Assembly: GCA_022494885.1 (NCBI GenBank)
Contig: JAGVSM010001434.1
Location: forward strand, 372,001 to 436,000
Direction: 5' to 3'
DNA length: 64,000 nt
Source: Micrasema longulum
Taxonomy: Eukaryota; Arthropoda; Insecta; Trichoptera; Brachycentridae
Below are positions 22,271 to 33,684 of this stretch, one piece after another; within the stretch, counting starts at the first letter, position 1; each line of letters starts with the position of its first letter. The position numbers and the translations under genes were made by a program. Under the pieces are notes generated by a model. The model saw only the letters and a program-made list of their open reading frames with translations. It did not search any database and was not told the origin of the DNA.

Positions 22271-23804
22271 TGTATCGTTTTTCTGAATATGTTTTTTTTA
22301 ATGTTTTATTTATGGGTTGAAGTAACTCTGAGAAATATGGCTTATGTATATTATGCGTTGCATTATAAGACTTATTAAAAAATAATAAAAAAACTCAAAT
22401 TGAATTCTACAAAATAAACGCCAAATCATCTATCAGAACAACGGCATTTTTTTAAGCTTTTCAGCATAGTAATTAGTTCATCACATATACAAAGCTTATG
22501 TTAATTCTGACAGATTCAACTGTCTCAGAATTTCCGCTTAAGCATTTCTCCTTCTTAATAAGTTAAGTTATATGATTCTACTCCTGATTTGTGACTAAAG
22601 CCAAATACGGACATTGGCAAGTGAACGACTCCAAGTTTGTCCATTCACACTGTCACATCCAACCCCAGTCATGACGGCAACACAATAAAGCAGTTTAACC
22701 AAACTGTCATTCAGATGGAAATTCCATTTGGGAAATGGAACCACCCCCACCATTTCCATTTACCCTAAATGCTATAAATATCGATTTATGATATATAATG
22801 GCCGTTTGAGCCCCATTCATGTTCATTTGTATGATACTCAAAGGTACGTAAGACTAAGAACAATATTTCCCCATATATATTTACCTAAGAAGTGAGAAGT
22901 ACAGAACTTTGGTTTAAATACAGAAGACGTACGTGTATCATAAAATATATACTCTTCCTTACCGTTTATACAGGGAATATTTAAATTTAAAATGTAAGTA
23001 CTTAATTTCATTTTCTATTTTTTTTCCTTAATTATGAAAATAAAACTGCAAAATTAAAAACACAATTTTTTTCACAAAAATAAAAAAAGATTCCCAGTAT
23101 TAACATAAAAAAATGTACACAAACATATTTTTTTAGTTAGAATTAGTAAAAAATTGCAATGAAGGATTAATGAACTGCTTTGGCCTATAGTATAGTAGAA
23201 TCACGCAGATCAGCACGTTGACATTATTGCATTGCTTGTTTGGCTATGTAGAATGCACGCTAATGATAAATATTATCTTTGATGTATTTATAAATTATAA
23301 AAAGTATAATATTCAGACATGAGAGACTACCATTAACTCAATTTAATGATTTTTCTCATAAATACAAAGTAAAATTTCATTTTCAAGTCGTAAAATCTCG
23401 TATTATTTCTGCACGAAAACATGGCAAGAAAATTTAATTGAACGACTTTTAGTCGTAAAATGAAAATAAATTTTATGTTTGAAACACTAACTTTGTGAAA
23501 CATTTTTAATCAATAGAGAATCTGTGGCAACAGGATCTTTGAGCGAAATTGAGGATAGATCCACAAGTAGGCAAACATTTACCGTACTCTTTATGGATCA
23601 CCCTCAACACACCAAGGGTGGGTGTTACTCGATGAAAAAATATTCTACAAAAATTGGGATCTATCTGGTGTTGATACCCTGCGTGACTGCGGCACAACTC
23701 AGGACGACAGCTACCTATTGATATGACCGTTGGTAGGAGCAGCACTCCTAAGAACAGTTTTAACGGAAATGAGACGGAAAAACTTTCCCTATGATTCTCT
23801 TTTT
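22271..23804. other. Intron; one normal-GC patch
   Basis: 23520-23720 has better base composition and open frames on both strands (for example VIHKEYGKCLPTC on minus), but no family is recognised and exon boundaries are not convincing. Otherwise featureless. Confidence 0.4.
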
Positions 23805-24700
23805 TTTCAACAGGATATTAATTGTTTTAATAATTGGTGCGACATCAATTGCCTTCAACTTAACATTGACAAATGTAAAGTAATATCTTTCTCGCCACAA
23901 AAAAAACCTATTCAATTTGACTACAAGCAGAATATTTTTTTCCTTTCAATGGTTTCTTCAATACAGGATATTTGAATTACTTTAGATACTAAACTCTCCT
24001 ATCGGAAATACATTGATAATATTGTAAACACATCTATTAAACTTCTCGGTTTTATCAATATAATGCGACTAACTTCAAAAATATTATTACCATCAAAACC
24101 CTTTTTAGAATATGCTTCTCCAATTTGGTCTCCATTCTATTGGACTCATATTGACAATATCGAGTATGTTTTCATTTTCTAAGAAAAGTGGCATGCTTGC
24201 TCGGACAATCAGGCAATCTGTTTTCATCGGAGAAACGTAAAACGGATATGGACCTTATATGCATTTTCAAAATACTAAAAGGTGTCCTATCTTTGTTAAA
24301 ATAAATTTATTTTGATATACCCAACCGTGTCACCAGAAGTCAAAATTTGCAATTCATCAAATCTTCTAAAAGCAACTTTTGTTTTTATGCCCCAATAACC
24401 AGAATGTGTAGATTAATTTATTCGTCTCAAAATTTGGAATTATTTGGGATAGATTTTCCGGCTTTTGGTAGATCTCTTCGCCATTAACACAGTGTGGGAT
24501 GAAAATAGATTGGCAAAGCTTAGCTCGAAATTTCGTATGTTGACCATGTTCTTAAATATATTGTATCATTTTGTTTTCTTGCCATTGTTGGTCTTTGCAA
24601 CATAGTTTTATGTTCTTTTGATTAAGTTTTTCGTACATTGAATGTTTCTTTATATTTATGTTGTAATTTGCCTGGGTCGTAAAAATAAAAAATAAATAAA
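23805..24700 (+). mobile_element. Degenerate jockey-like LINE 3' half
   Basis: Plus-strand frames encode DINCFNNWCDINCLQLNIDKC followed by KVISFS, the usual block after YADD in jockey-type RT. Next come LDTKLSYRKYIDNI, LLGFINIMRL, FLEYASPIWSPFYWTHID and a final INTVWDENRLAKLSSKFRM. It has multiple stops. The tail is A-rich (AAATAAAAAATAAATAAATA) and ends near 24703. Confidence 0.75.
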
Positions 24701-24704
24701 TATA

Positions 24705-25374
24705 CGTCACCGCATATTATAGTGGCAGGGTTTGATCGAGTTGAAAATATTATGTGTAATAATATAATTAAATTAAAAATAACTTGGTCTTTTATGCACT
24801 ACTTTTACTCTTGTGTGGCTATGGTGTAAAACGAGTCTACAAAGGGTTAAATAATTTATGCATCTCTCTTACTTATTTAAATGATGATGGGTTTGAACGA
24901 TCTTCAAGTGGACATCTTCACACTCCTAATCCCACAAAAAATATGTTTTACTGTACTAGAAAGATCACGAAAATAGAACTTACAACAAGGAAAACAGAAA
25001 CGCTGTTCTGTGTCCGGTGTTTGTGTGAAAGAAACAAAAACAGAACAGAAATTCTTTTAATCAGTTGGTTGTAGGCAATGAGTGGAAGTGAACGCTAGTT
25101 AATTGACCGGCAAATTTATATATTTTTTTTGGAATAATATAATTCATGTAAATTATAAAACAGGAAGGATTCAACAGTATACTTCTCCTTTTTTTCCATT
25201 AGCAAATCTCTGAACTGCAGAACATCACCGCGTGTAAAGAATTCTTTTAGCACAGCCTTTATTAGTTCATTTGAATTGCTATGCTATTTTTACTTTTTCT
25301 ATTTATTCATTTACATTTTTTTTAAATTTTCTTATTATTACTAGTACTTACACGTATGTTTCATTTTTAAATTA
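24705..25374. other. Nothing recognised
   Basis: A 96-codon plus frame at 24784 with CVRCLCERNKNR is probably accidental. It leads into the minisatellite. Confidence 0.5.
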
Positions 25375-25975
25375 TAAATGGTATATTCTCTAATTTATAT
25401 TTCTTCTTTAATTTTTATTATTATCGGTATATTTTCAAATTTGTATTTATGCTTCAATTTGAATTATTATTGGTATGTTTTCTAATTTATTATGATAATG
25501 TCTCATTTCTTAACTATTAATGGTATATTTTCTAATTTATAATTATGCTTCAATTTTTATTATTGTCGGTTTGTTTTCAAATTTAAATAAATGTTTTATT
25601 TTCTAATTAATAATAGTTTATTTTCTAATTTATATTTATGCTTCAATTCGTATTATTATCGGTATGTTTTCCAATTTGTATTAATGTTTAATTTCTTAAT
25701 TACTAACGCCATTTTTTATAATTTGTATTTATGCTTCAATTTGAATTATTATTGGTGTGTTTTCTAATTTATAATAATTATGCCTAATTTCTTAACTATT
25801 AAATGGTATATTTTCTAATTTATATTTTTGATTTAATTTTTATTATTATCGGTTTGTTTTCAAATTTACATAAATGTTTTATTTTCTAATTATTAATAGT
25901 TTATTTTCTAGTTTACATTTATGATTAAATTTTTTTTATCATTACTTGCATGTTTTCTAATTTATATTTATTTTT
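25375..25975. repeat. Minisatellite, ~47 bp unit with 283 bp higher order
   Basis: About 13 diverged AT-rich units built on TTTTCTAATTTATATTTATG, CTTCAATTTTTATTATTATC and GGTATG. GCTTCAAT recurs at 25451, 25547, 25640 and 25733, two units apart. Larger blocks recur at about 283 bp (CGGTTTGTTTTCAAATTTA at 25567 and 25850), i.e. six units. Confidence 0.8.
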
Positions 25976-26344
25976 ATTTTCTTTAAATTTTACTATAATT
26001 ATTTGAATTTATTAAGATTCGTTAATTGAAATAAAAAAAACACATGTAAAAAAGAAGGTCATTCCCACACATAGGAAATTTCTAGCTAGTCAGGACCAGA
26101 AACAAAAAAACTCTGTTCATTTTAAAACTAAATATAATTAAAAAAATAAATTTCGATGTTGAAACAAAGTTTCCGCAACATAATGCCTTCTTCATGGTCT
26201 AATTACAAATGAAAATAATACACTTTATGTAGTATATTTTTATAAAACGCACACAGTATAAGGTGAGTGGGCGTGACTAGGAATTTTGGAGTCGGGGGGT
26301 GTGATGGACATGCTTGAAATATGTTTGTGATGTTTTCCACTTAC

Positions 26345-26562
26345 CCGACGTGATGGGTCGCATTGGGCAAGTCATAATGTTCTCGCAGCGCTGGCCATCT
26401 ATGTTGAACTCCTCGTTCTCAATATAGAGCTTGATGAAGGGCAGGCGGGTGTTGAGGTGGTATTTGCAGTGGAGATGGCGAGGGTACACCCCGGGGTAGG
26501 CAGGCGACTGGACGTAACAAGTCTGTAGGCGGCAATCTCGGAAAACGCGTTCGCAGTATGAC
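26345..26562 (-). CDS. CUB-domain protein, exon 4 (first half of CUB 2)
   Basis: This 218 bp exon sits between a CTTTACCAG acceptor and a GTAAGT donor (enters phase 2, leaves phase 1). The peptide starts SYCERVFRDCRLQTCYVQS and continues PAYPGVYPRHLHCKYHL. The SPxYPGxYPxxLxCxY pattern is a classic CUB start, with C1 in QTCYVQ and C2 in LHCKY. It is followed by the strand FIKLYIENEEF and then an insert with two extra cysteines (GQRCENIMTCPM) before the next exon. These extra cysteines are outside the four canonical CUB positions and may form an added disulfide. The next exon lies 17.4 kb away, in repeat-filled intron. Confidence 0.9.
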
Positions 26563-26732
26563 CTGGTAAAGGTATTCATTTATTAATTAACATTATCAAT
26601 CTCCGAAAGTAAATGGTTTCATTACCTTTTTAAAAATATTTCAAGCACAATATTTTTTTTTTCAATTAAACAACTTTAATTTTAACACTGTTTTTCTTAT
26701 ATTTTATTACCGACCGGTTTCAAAACCGGCCT

Positions 26733-27465
26733 TGTGGTGTAATGGTCAGCGCGTTAGCCAGCCTTGCAATAGGTCTCGGGTTCAATTCCCGACATGGTTG
26801 AAATAATTATTTTTTTGTTATTTTTTTTACAAGATACATAAGAGGTTAAAACAGAGCATAAAAAAAGGATAATTACATAGCAATGAAATACATATAAACA
26901 GTAAAAATAATAAACAAAAAAATCCCACGAAGACTGTTCGTAGGTATACAAGAAATGTTTATGAATTTTACTTCTTTAATAAATTGACAGGCATAATATT
27001 TTCATATAATATAAGAAAGAGAAAAGAAATATATAAAAGATTATGAGGTACTTTTCTATTTTATAGTTATAAAAAAGGAAGTAATAAATATGTCAGAAAA
27101 AAACATAAAAATATTCCTTATTATTAAAGGACAACAAAATATATCATGGAAAAAAGAGTTTATATCTTTAGTTTGAATCAAGGATAGTGCGTGGTTTTTA
27201 GAAGGAAAAAATTGAAAGTTTGGGATCAATAAAATATTATTAGTAAAAAAAGAATTAAAAATGATTCGGCCTATAAAATATGCATGTAATAAAAAGGGTA
27301 TTTTTGCAATAGAATATTTTATAGTCCCTGGACTGGTACCTGAAGCGTAAGACTGATCATCTTACCTTCATGTAACAAAAATGATCAAGAAACGCTGCGA
27401 TTAGTGTACCAATGCAGTACCCTATGCACCATTAGGTGCGGAAAAAGGAATGATGATGGTTTTGA
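26733..27465 (+). mobile_element. SINE C copy (head and core) split by an M element
   Basis: The tRNA-like head (26735-26810: GGCCTTGTGGTGTAATGG, GGGTTCAATTCCCGACATGG) is separated from the core (27325-27465) by 490 bp of M. The core has CCCTGGACTGGTACCTGAAG, GCGTAAGACTGATCATCTTA, AACGCTGCGATTAGTGTACC and CCTATGCACCATTAGGTGCG. Confidence 0.75.
26812..27300 (-). mobile_element. M element copy inserted in a SINE
   Basis: The reverse complement matches 18.61-19.47 kb in order without E. On its left is a tRNA-like SINE head (26733-26810) and on its right the C-type SINE core (27.32 kb on), so it split a SINE. Its A-rich 3' end faces the SINE head. Confidence 0.7.
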
Positions 27466-27544
27466 AGCTACACAAGATGATTTGGTAACTTTTTTTTTTT
27501 TTTTAAAGCAAACGAAATATTAGCGTTCCTGTACTGATAAAATG

Positions 27545-27640
27545 GAAAACGAGTTGGGGTAGATTGAGGTTTGAATTTCGGACCTCTGATCCGTTAGCCC
27601 TTAACCACTAGCCACAGGACCACAACTCGATTCAAATTAA
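27545..27640 (-). mobile_element. SINE B head fragment
   Basis: CGAGTTGGGGTAGATTGAGG, TTGAATTTCGGACCTCTGAT and GCCACAGGACCACAACTCGA are the reverse complement of the B head. The body is not seen. Confidence 0.6.
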
Positions 27641-27936
27641 TAAGAAAGCTTGTGTAGCTTTAAAACCGTTTGGTGATAAAATAAAATAAAAGTTAAAAAC
27701 ATTTCCGATTTATTTTAATTCTATTTGTTTGTTAAAATGCATTTGTTTATTAATTTCTCTTAAATTTTCAAAAACGAAATAATACATTTTCTTTTATAAA
27801 AATACTCAACTGGGTTCTACGCGTTTAAAATAACACATTTAACTTAGACAACGAAGACTACGATTTCTTCGCTAGTACACTAATTACACTAACATGCAAA
27901 TACATGTATGTAATATTAGTGTGCCTAATTAGTTTT

Positions 27937-27971
27937 CTGATGAAAAGACGGGTACATTTCGAAACCGGTAG
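27937..27971 (+). ncRNA. Hammerhead-like motif
   Basis: CTGATGA, an A-rich weak stem (AAA/TTT), C, GAA, ACCGGT, A. Just upstream a palindrome ACTAATTACACTAA / TTAGTGTGCCTAATTAGT forms a hairpin (27.88-27.93 kb), so it is again next to a foldback. Confidence 0.4.
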
Positions 27972-29435
27972 ACAAAGAAAAGTCGGTAAGTAGTTATATG
28001 AACAAATCGACTAACATTTATTAAAATGTCGAACCACGAAGTTAATGCTTTAATATTTAATAATAATTATTAATAATAATTATTTTGTCAAACTTGTTAT
28101 TTGAATTTGTAATTCAAAGCCCTTCTCACATTAATTCTCAATGCTCAACTGAGGCGGTTTCAACCTATAATTTACCAAACGCTAAAAACGTAGTACGGAA
28201 CCCAAAAATACATCCATCCATAATAATATTTCCATACCAACGCGAAAGTGTGGTTGTTTGTGATTCGAAAGTTTCGAAAGAAGAAGAAAACTCAAAAGTT
28301 AAATTCTTTCAAATAATATAGAAAAATCAAAACTGACTAAGCTAAAAAATTGGCCAAAAGCTTTCTTATTCATGAGGTTCTGCACGAAATCTCTAAATGG
28401 ATTTTTACGTAATCCAGATTAAATTATTCAAATCCAATTAATCAATCTCCCCTTTTTATAAAAAGCCAATTAATAGCTCATCTTCGCAACGGTATTCAAG
28501 ATGGCCGTTTGATCGATTGAATAATTAATAATTAATTAGTTGCCCTTTAAATTTTTTCCAAAAAGGTCGCAGCTAACATTTTCTGGGGGTTGATTTCAGC
28601 CCAAGAGCTTTTAACTTTTAGCCGTATTTTTTCTAAACCATTTGCGTGTTTAATCAATATACAAAATTGATTAAGGTGAAAATTGGTTTAAGAAACTAAT
28701 CTAAAACAGTGACTTTAATCAGTTTGACAATTTGTCGAAAAAGTACGGTAAGTTTGAATGTTTAATAACCCTAGGTCAATGTGTTAGTGTCTATCCATGG
28801 ACCAAGTAAACAAACTAATTTCATTTGTGTTAGTAAGCATGCCATAATGATTTATATGAAAACTTATTGTCACGCACACAAAAAAAGAGGGTAGCTTAGA
28901 TTTGAATAGACTGTATTGAGTTATTAATTGGCTATAATTCTTTGAAAAACTTACATTGTTAAATCAGTAACCGGTTTTATCGCTCTTGCGACATTGATTT
29001 TAATTCAGACTAGTACAGTCCATAAAAAGCTGAAAGTACACGTTAATATATCGCATATACTGTAAAATTTAAGTGTGTGGTAATTTCGTTCAAGTAAGTT
29101 TTTTTTTAAATTCCGAATGCATTTACCATACCAGTCTGACGGTGTCGCTAAAGTTACAAAAGCTGTTATTGATCTAATCTAAGATTGAAGAAGTGTCATC
29201 CCGTAGTATTTTTTAAAATAACAATTAAGTTCCACTGATTAATTCACTTACTGATTTAAATGTTTTAATATTAATACTGTTGGTATTTTTAAGTAAATAT
29301 TTTTATTTTAACAACATTTTTGTTCAAGATAGTATATAAATAAAATCCGCAAGTTCATTTGAAAACGACAACAAGTTAATTAATGAATTATTCAAAAAAA
29401 TATTATTTAAAATGGCAGCAAAGAAATTTACTCAC
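27972..29435. other. Intron between CUB exons 3 and 4
   Basis: AT-rich and without a recognised repeat apart from the motif at 27.94 kb. Frames such as 28085-28321 show no family. Confidence 0.5.
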
Positions 29436-29519
29436 CCTGCTACAACTTCCCCTCTTCTATTTGGGTACAACTCTGGATGTTGTCCGTACCTCAGATATAC
29501 TTCATACTGTTGTTCGGCT
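29436..29519 (-). CDS. CUB-domain protein, exon 3 (inter-CUB linker)
   Basis: A short 84 bp exon between a TTTTTTCAG acceptor and a GTGAGT donor. It enters and leaves in phase 2, and both joins agree with the neighbouring exons. It encodes the end of CUB 1 and a charged linker, roughly AEQQYEVYLRYG followed by HPELYPNRRGEVVAG, without cysteines. The exon is too short to be recognised alone. The consistent phase and the position between two CUB-coding exons make it convincing. I recognise the linker only as plausible CUB-protein sequence, not as a named motif. Confidence 0.8.
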
Positions 29520-29780
29520 CTGAAAAAATATAAATACTCTCGATTTTATTTCACATTAATCATTTTTACTTTCATCAATCGTTCATAGAATAGAAAATGA
29601 AGCAAAATAGTATTTAACCTTTATAAAAATAGACCTCACTTCATGTTGATTTAACATAAGGTTTTTAATAGGTAAAGGTCTTTATTAAAATTTCGTGGTA
29701 CGCCTGAGTTTGCTTCTATTAGAGAGAGTACTATACAGCCATTAATTAGCGGATTTGATGTAAAAATATTTATGTTTTAC

Positions 29781-29947
29781 CTTGAATCGAATGAAAAGTA
29801 TGTTTGATCCGTGAAATTATCGGTATGAAACAGGATCTTGACAAAGCTGGTTTCCGAGATGAAAGTTTGAGGTTGTTCCGCTTCTCCACAGAACAATCCA
29901 GGATCTTTTCTATTGGATACGTCAGACTTGGCGTTTCCATCCACAAT
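29781..29947 (-). CDS. CUB-domain protein, exon 2 (second half of CUB 1)
   Basis: The exon follows a TTATTATAG acceptor and ends AAG before a GTAAAA donor. It enters in phase 0, matching the exit of the 37.2 kb exon, and leaves in phase 2. It encodes IVDGNAK, then GLFCGE, which supplies the fourth CUB cysteine, then the hydrophobic strand SFVKILFHTDNFTDQTYF. That strand corresponds to the final beta strands of a CUB fold. Two possible N-glycosylation sites are visible: NFT here, and NSS in the previous exon. The intron upstream is about 7.2 kb and the one downstream only 261 bp. Confidence 0.85.
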
Positions 29948-30134
29948 CTATAATAAAAAACAGAATACCAATAAATAACTGTTGAATATTTGGTGATAGA
30001 CAACAGGTCTAAAAGTTTCGATCCATTATACCACGAATTTTTTATTTTAAAATTAGAATCTACTCAAAAAAATCAAACAATCATAGTTGGTAACATGTAG
30101 GTATATTATCATAACAAAAGTTTGGCATGTGTTA

Positions 30135-30536
30135 AAGAAACATTCTTTTTTATCTGTGCAAAATTGGGATCATGTTTTTTTGTGAATAATGAAGAACTTC
30201 AGCCCTACGGTAAATTGGATACAAAAAATGTTTTGTTACGCGGGGTAAAAATTAGAGCATTAAATTGTACAACAAAGTTTCTTAAAAATGTACAGAAAAA
30301 ATAATAATAAATATTTTGATAAAAACGCACTACTTTAAATGACGTCACTGGTTCATGTGAATCAACCTATAATCTAAGAGCTATGGGAGATTTCCGGTCT
30401 GCTTGTCGCTTCTGGACCAATGGGAAGAACTGAATGAGAATAAGCGGAAATGAACCTCTGACATTACACGCGGAGTTTTTTCAGAAATACAAAACTTTGA
30501 AAAATTGTAGCGCCGATAATACGATATATAAAAATT
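30135..30536 (-). repeat. Repeat G, copy with both ends
   Basis: Read on minus: CGATAATTCGGCGCTACA-like start, ATGTCAGAGGTTCATTTCCG, CATTCAGTTCTTCCCATTGG, CGGAAATCTCCC, AATTTAATGCTCTAATTTTT and ACCCCGCGTAACAAAAC. It matches 48.53-48.84 kb along its length. Unknown class. Confidence 0.65.
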
Positions 30537-30984
30537 TAAAAAAAATAATTTTGACTTAGTTTAACAGTCTATTAACAAAAAATTTTTTTTTTTAAAACCA
30601 CTAAACTTCCCCATTCATAATTCAAGTTGGTTAGGGAAAATTCTGAATAAATAGTAACTAATTTCCTGGATTTATATTTTATAATTATGTTTAGTTCTGA
30701 AGGTGTTGCGTAATCGACTTTACTCATTTACTAAATGAAAACATTAGATACATTTTATGTTACTTTGTAAAAATAACACACTTAAGTCTTTCATTCCGCA
30801 AGGTGTTTTAAGAAATCTATAGATTATTTTGTCAACTGGCTCTCAAGATTGCCGAATTAATTTGTGGGTAATTTCGACATTAGTGCTTGCATTTACAAAG
30901 TATTCCATTTTATTTTTTTCCAAATAAAATATAATTTCTGGTGCCGCCAGCTTACCCACCACACACTTCACACTGCATTTAAGG

Positions 30985-31040
30985 ACGTATGTCTTACTTA
31001 TGTCTTACTTATGTCTTACTTACTTATGTCTTACTTACTA
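30985..31040 (+). repeat. 11 bp microsatellite-like tandem repeat
   Basis: TGTCTTACTTA is repeated about four times with one ACTT slip. It sits at the left edge of foldback F and may have been its tail or target. Confidence 0.8.
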
Positions 31041-31468
31041 ACTACTAATATTAGAAATAAAACACTGATGTGAGTCTACTGAACAGTTTATTTTATTTTT
31101 ACAAACATAAAAAATATAAAAACAACAACTTCGTGACAATTGTGTCGCCTTGAAAGGGGTTTTTCTATTTGTATTATTGGTTTTTTCCTCAATTATGATT
31201 AATGTACATGCTATAAAATTATTTTCATTTTCTACGTAAGTACTATAACTATGTTAGGACATTCTATACATCTAATCTTCACATTTGTTTAAAAATGCCC
31301 CAACAAGGCGAAACAATTGTCACGAAGTTTTTGTTTTTATTTATTTTTTTTGTAAAAATAAAATGAAATGTTCAGTCGACTCAAATCAGTGTTTGATTTC
31401 TAATATTTTAAGTTTAAATATGGAGTTCTACAAAATAAACGCCAAATCAATCAATATACTAATATCTT
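31000..31468. mobile_element. Foldback element F, inserted in repeat K
   Basis: Two inverted arms, about 31072-31165 and 31275-31385, share CAACTTCGTGACAATTGTG / CAATTGTCACGAAGTTT and flanking ACTGAACAGTTTATTTTA versus ATGAAATGTTCAGT. The inner ends carry GGCGAAACAATTGTC, a hammerhead-like remnant. The right end has TCTACAAAATAAACGCCAAA, also found at 22405, so the family has further copies. Confidence 0.6.
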
Positions 31469-31794
31469 CTTGACGATGCCCACATACAAGGAAAGATTTC
31501 TTATTCCCTAACGAGAAAAGTAGCCTGGAGGAACTTTCTGTAATCTGGTAGCTTTAACATCTTTTTGTTAAAAGAAAGTTATTCAGAAATGCATAATAAA
31601 CACTTCAATGTTTAATTAACACCAACGATCGAAATTTGATCAAATAATCTCTTTACTGTCAGGTCAACTCTGAAACTTCTTTACTTTATTTGTTATTTTA
31701 ACAAACCAACGTCAATCAGAGTTCAATTGAGATTTAAGTACCAGGAGCACATGAACGTAGGGGAGACAAATTCGCCGGACTGATTTAAACCAAT

Positions 31795-31940
31795 TACAGG
31801 CGTCCGTTCTGGTCGCGGGGGCCGAGCGGACGGTGCGTGACACGCTGGCGCTGCTCCCACGAGTGTTTGGTAATACTGCGATCCGACAGGAACCGTGACG
31901 TCACAGCCGCCGTGTTATCCCGAAGGAGACGCTTTTAGGC
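31795..31940. other. GC-rich island in AT-rich intron or flank
   Basis: About 140 bp of unusual base composition: TCTGGTCGCGGGGGCCGAGC, GACACGCTGGCGCTGCTCCC, CCGTGACGTCACAGCCGCC. It includes a full CRE palindrome (TGACGTCA) and several CpGs. No reading frame with a recognisable protein. It could be a promoter or 5' exon of an unseen transcript, or a repeat fragment. Confidence 0.45.
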
Positions 31941-32069
31941 ACTGTGCGATCAATCGTGTCGAATTCCAATAGAATTTGGTATTAACTATACAATGTGTAT
32001 ATTACAGTATACAAAACTACCTAAACAGAATCTCCCTTTATCTATCAAACAAATACCCATTTCCCATAT

Positions 32070-32170
32070 GTTGTTTTTTTGCACCACGGCAGGTCAAGAG
32101 GCTCAATCGCAGTCATAAATTACAGCAAGCACAAAATAAGGCCTAGGCTTGCAAAAAATCACTTTTTTGA
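32070..32170 (-). mobile_element. SINE A, headless fragment
   Basis: TTTTTTTGCACCACGGCAGG, AGGCTCAATCGCAGTCATAA and AGGCCTAGGCTTGC match the body of SINE A on the minus strand. The tRNA-like head is absent. Confidence 0.6.
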
Positions 32171-32464
32171 AAAATATTTCATTTTGAGAATTAAGGGATG
32201 TTAAATTCGCCGTTATTTTTGTTGATTCACAGATTTATATAAGCTAATATTGTACTCTTACTAAACATAACTACATGAGATAAATTTTTACCAGTGTTTT
32301 ATTAGTACACGTTCTCAAATTGACGTTACAAGCGATCTACGGATTATGAATATTGTATTCTACCTCTTACGCGCGATTCACTACTATAAAGCATAGTCTA
32401 TCTCGCTCAAGCCTCAGTTTTACCAGATCTGGTATTTTTCATACAAATTTAGGGTAAACGTTCG

Positions 32465-33085
32465 TATAAAAATACACGATGACAATTAGCGCATGCATGG
32501 AATGACAAGATAAGATGGTCGTCCGCTAGAATTAATATTACTAGATCTTTATAGTACCTATTGAATGAAATATACTTAAAATATTGCAAAGAATCCCCTT
32601 TTCTGAGTTTAAGTGTTCAAATAAATTGTATGCGTTTTTCTACGAATATAAAAATTAACAACAAAACTAACACAAAATTTTGTGTTCTACAATGTGTTGT
32701 CTTTGCTTTTACGTTAAAAATATTATTTTATTTCACTATAAGCCTCTAAAATGGAATAGTAAGATGATAAAAGTGTGCGTTTTCGACCTCTTCTTTTGTT
32801 CGTGTTAATTTCGAAGGCTTGTAATAAAATAAAATAATATGTGTAACGTAAAAACAAAAATCATTTTTCTGTGAATGACATATAACCTTTACCATTTTTT
32901 TTTACTTCTGGTACTTATTTTTAAATTTGAGAAAAAAACCGACGAAATTTATTTTAACACCAAATACATAAATTGTTGCAATGAATTCCCATTTTTTTGC
33001 ATTACGCGATTTTGCTTATGTTATTTTTACTTGGCAGTGAACTGCGCTTATGCACATGTTCAGAAACCGTCATTGATATAATATA
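32465..33085 (+). repeat. Repeat I copy
   Basis: ACACGATGACAATTAGCGC, GATGGTCGTCCGCTAG and, at the right end, TTACTTGGCAGTGAACTGCG and AGAAACCGTCATTG match 54.35-54.56 kb. Interior is AT-rich and open frames in it look accidental. Confidence 0.5.
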
Positions 33086-33117
33086 TGAATAAATAAATAA
33101 ATAAGCACTTTTGAAAT

Positions 33118-33302
33118 CTGGCCTTCATGATGTAATATTTAAGACGCTTGACTCAGACACGGAAGGTTCCGGGTTCGATTCTCGGTGAGAGCACGAAAAA
33201 TAATTCTGATTTTTATCGAGCCTTGTTGTTATGTGATGTAATTCACCTCTGTTATTAGACCTGGCCTTTCGTGGTGCCAAATAAAAATACAGAAAAAAAT
33301 GA
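33118..33302 (+). mobile_element. SINE A copy
   Basis: TGGCCTTCATGATGTAATA (weakened A box), GGTTCCGGGTTCGATTCTCG (good B box), body GTGATGTAATTCACCTCTG and end GTGGTGCCAAATAAAAA. Confidence 0.8.
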
Positions 33303-33684
33303 TACATTAAAATCCCAGCAGAGGTAAAACGAAGATTTTGGTGAACTCTTTAAAGTAAAATTACTCACATAGTGATTTTATTTGAAATTTTACGGTTGTA
33401 GATTTTATTTTCTTTTAAATGTCTTCCCTTCACATAGACCCCTTTGGGAAAACATCGGTATAAGGCGCTTAATGCTCGAAGGAATGATATTCTTGAAGGA
33501 AATGGCTTGTCATTCATTTTTATTACAATATAAAATACTTGTTTAGCATATTTAAAATAACCTTTATTCGATTCAAACGCTGTAAAATAAATTTTCCGTG
33601 TAATTCTAAACACAATCGTTTTTTTATAATGCATTCGTTTTATACGCCTCGAATGGTTGAAAAAAATATTTTTCTTTCCTCTGT

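Larger units (their letters stand above)
30930..31590 (-). repeat. Repeat K, copy 2, split by foldback F
   Basis: The minus strand at 31590-31470 matches the first half of K (KKMLKLPDYRKF, then CMWA for VYVG) and at 30990-30930 the second half (LKCSVKCVVGKL). Between them lies the F foldback element. The piece lost at the junction is only about 15-20 bp. Confidence 0.55.

Noticed and set aside
23506..23745. Exon of an unknown gene in the normal-GC patch
   Set aside because: Both strands are open and no splice pair or family supports either.
25375..25975. CRISPR-like array from the regular repeats
   Set aside because: Units are contiguous, diverged and AT-rich with no spacers; the sequence is eukaryotic.
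26733..26810. A real tRNA gene on the plus strand
   Set aside because: Boxes A and B look fair, but the 5' GGCCTTG does not pair with the 3' sequence, and the same head recurs as a SINE at several places.
33365..33634. An 89-codon minus frame (SFLRALSALYRCFPKGV) as a host exon
   Set aside because: No recognised domain, no convincing pair of splice sites, and codon use like the AT-rich background.
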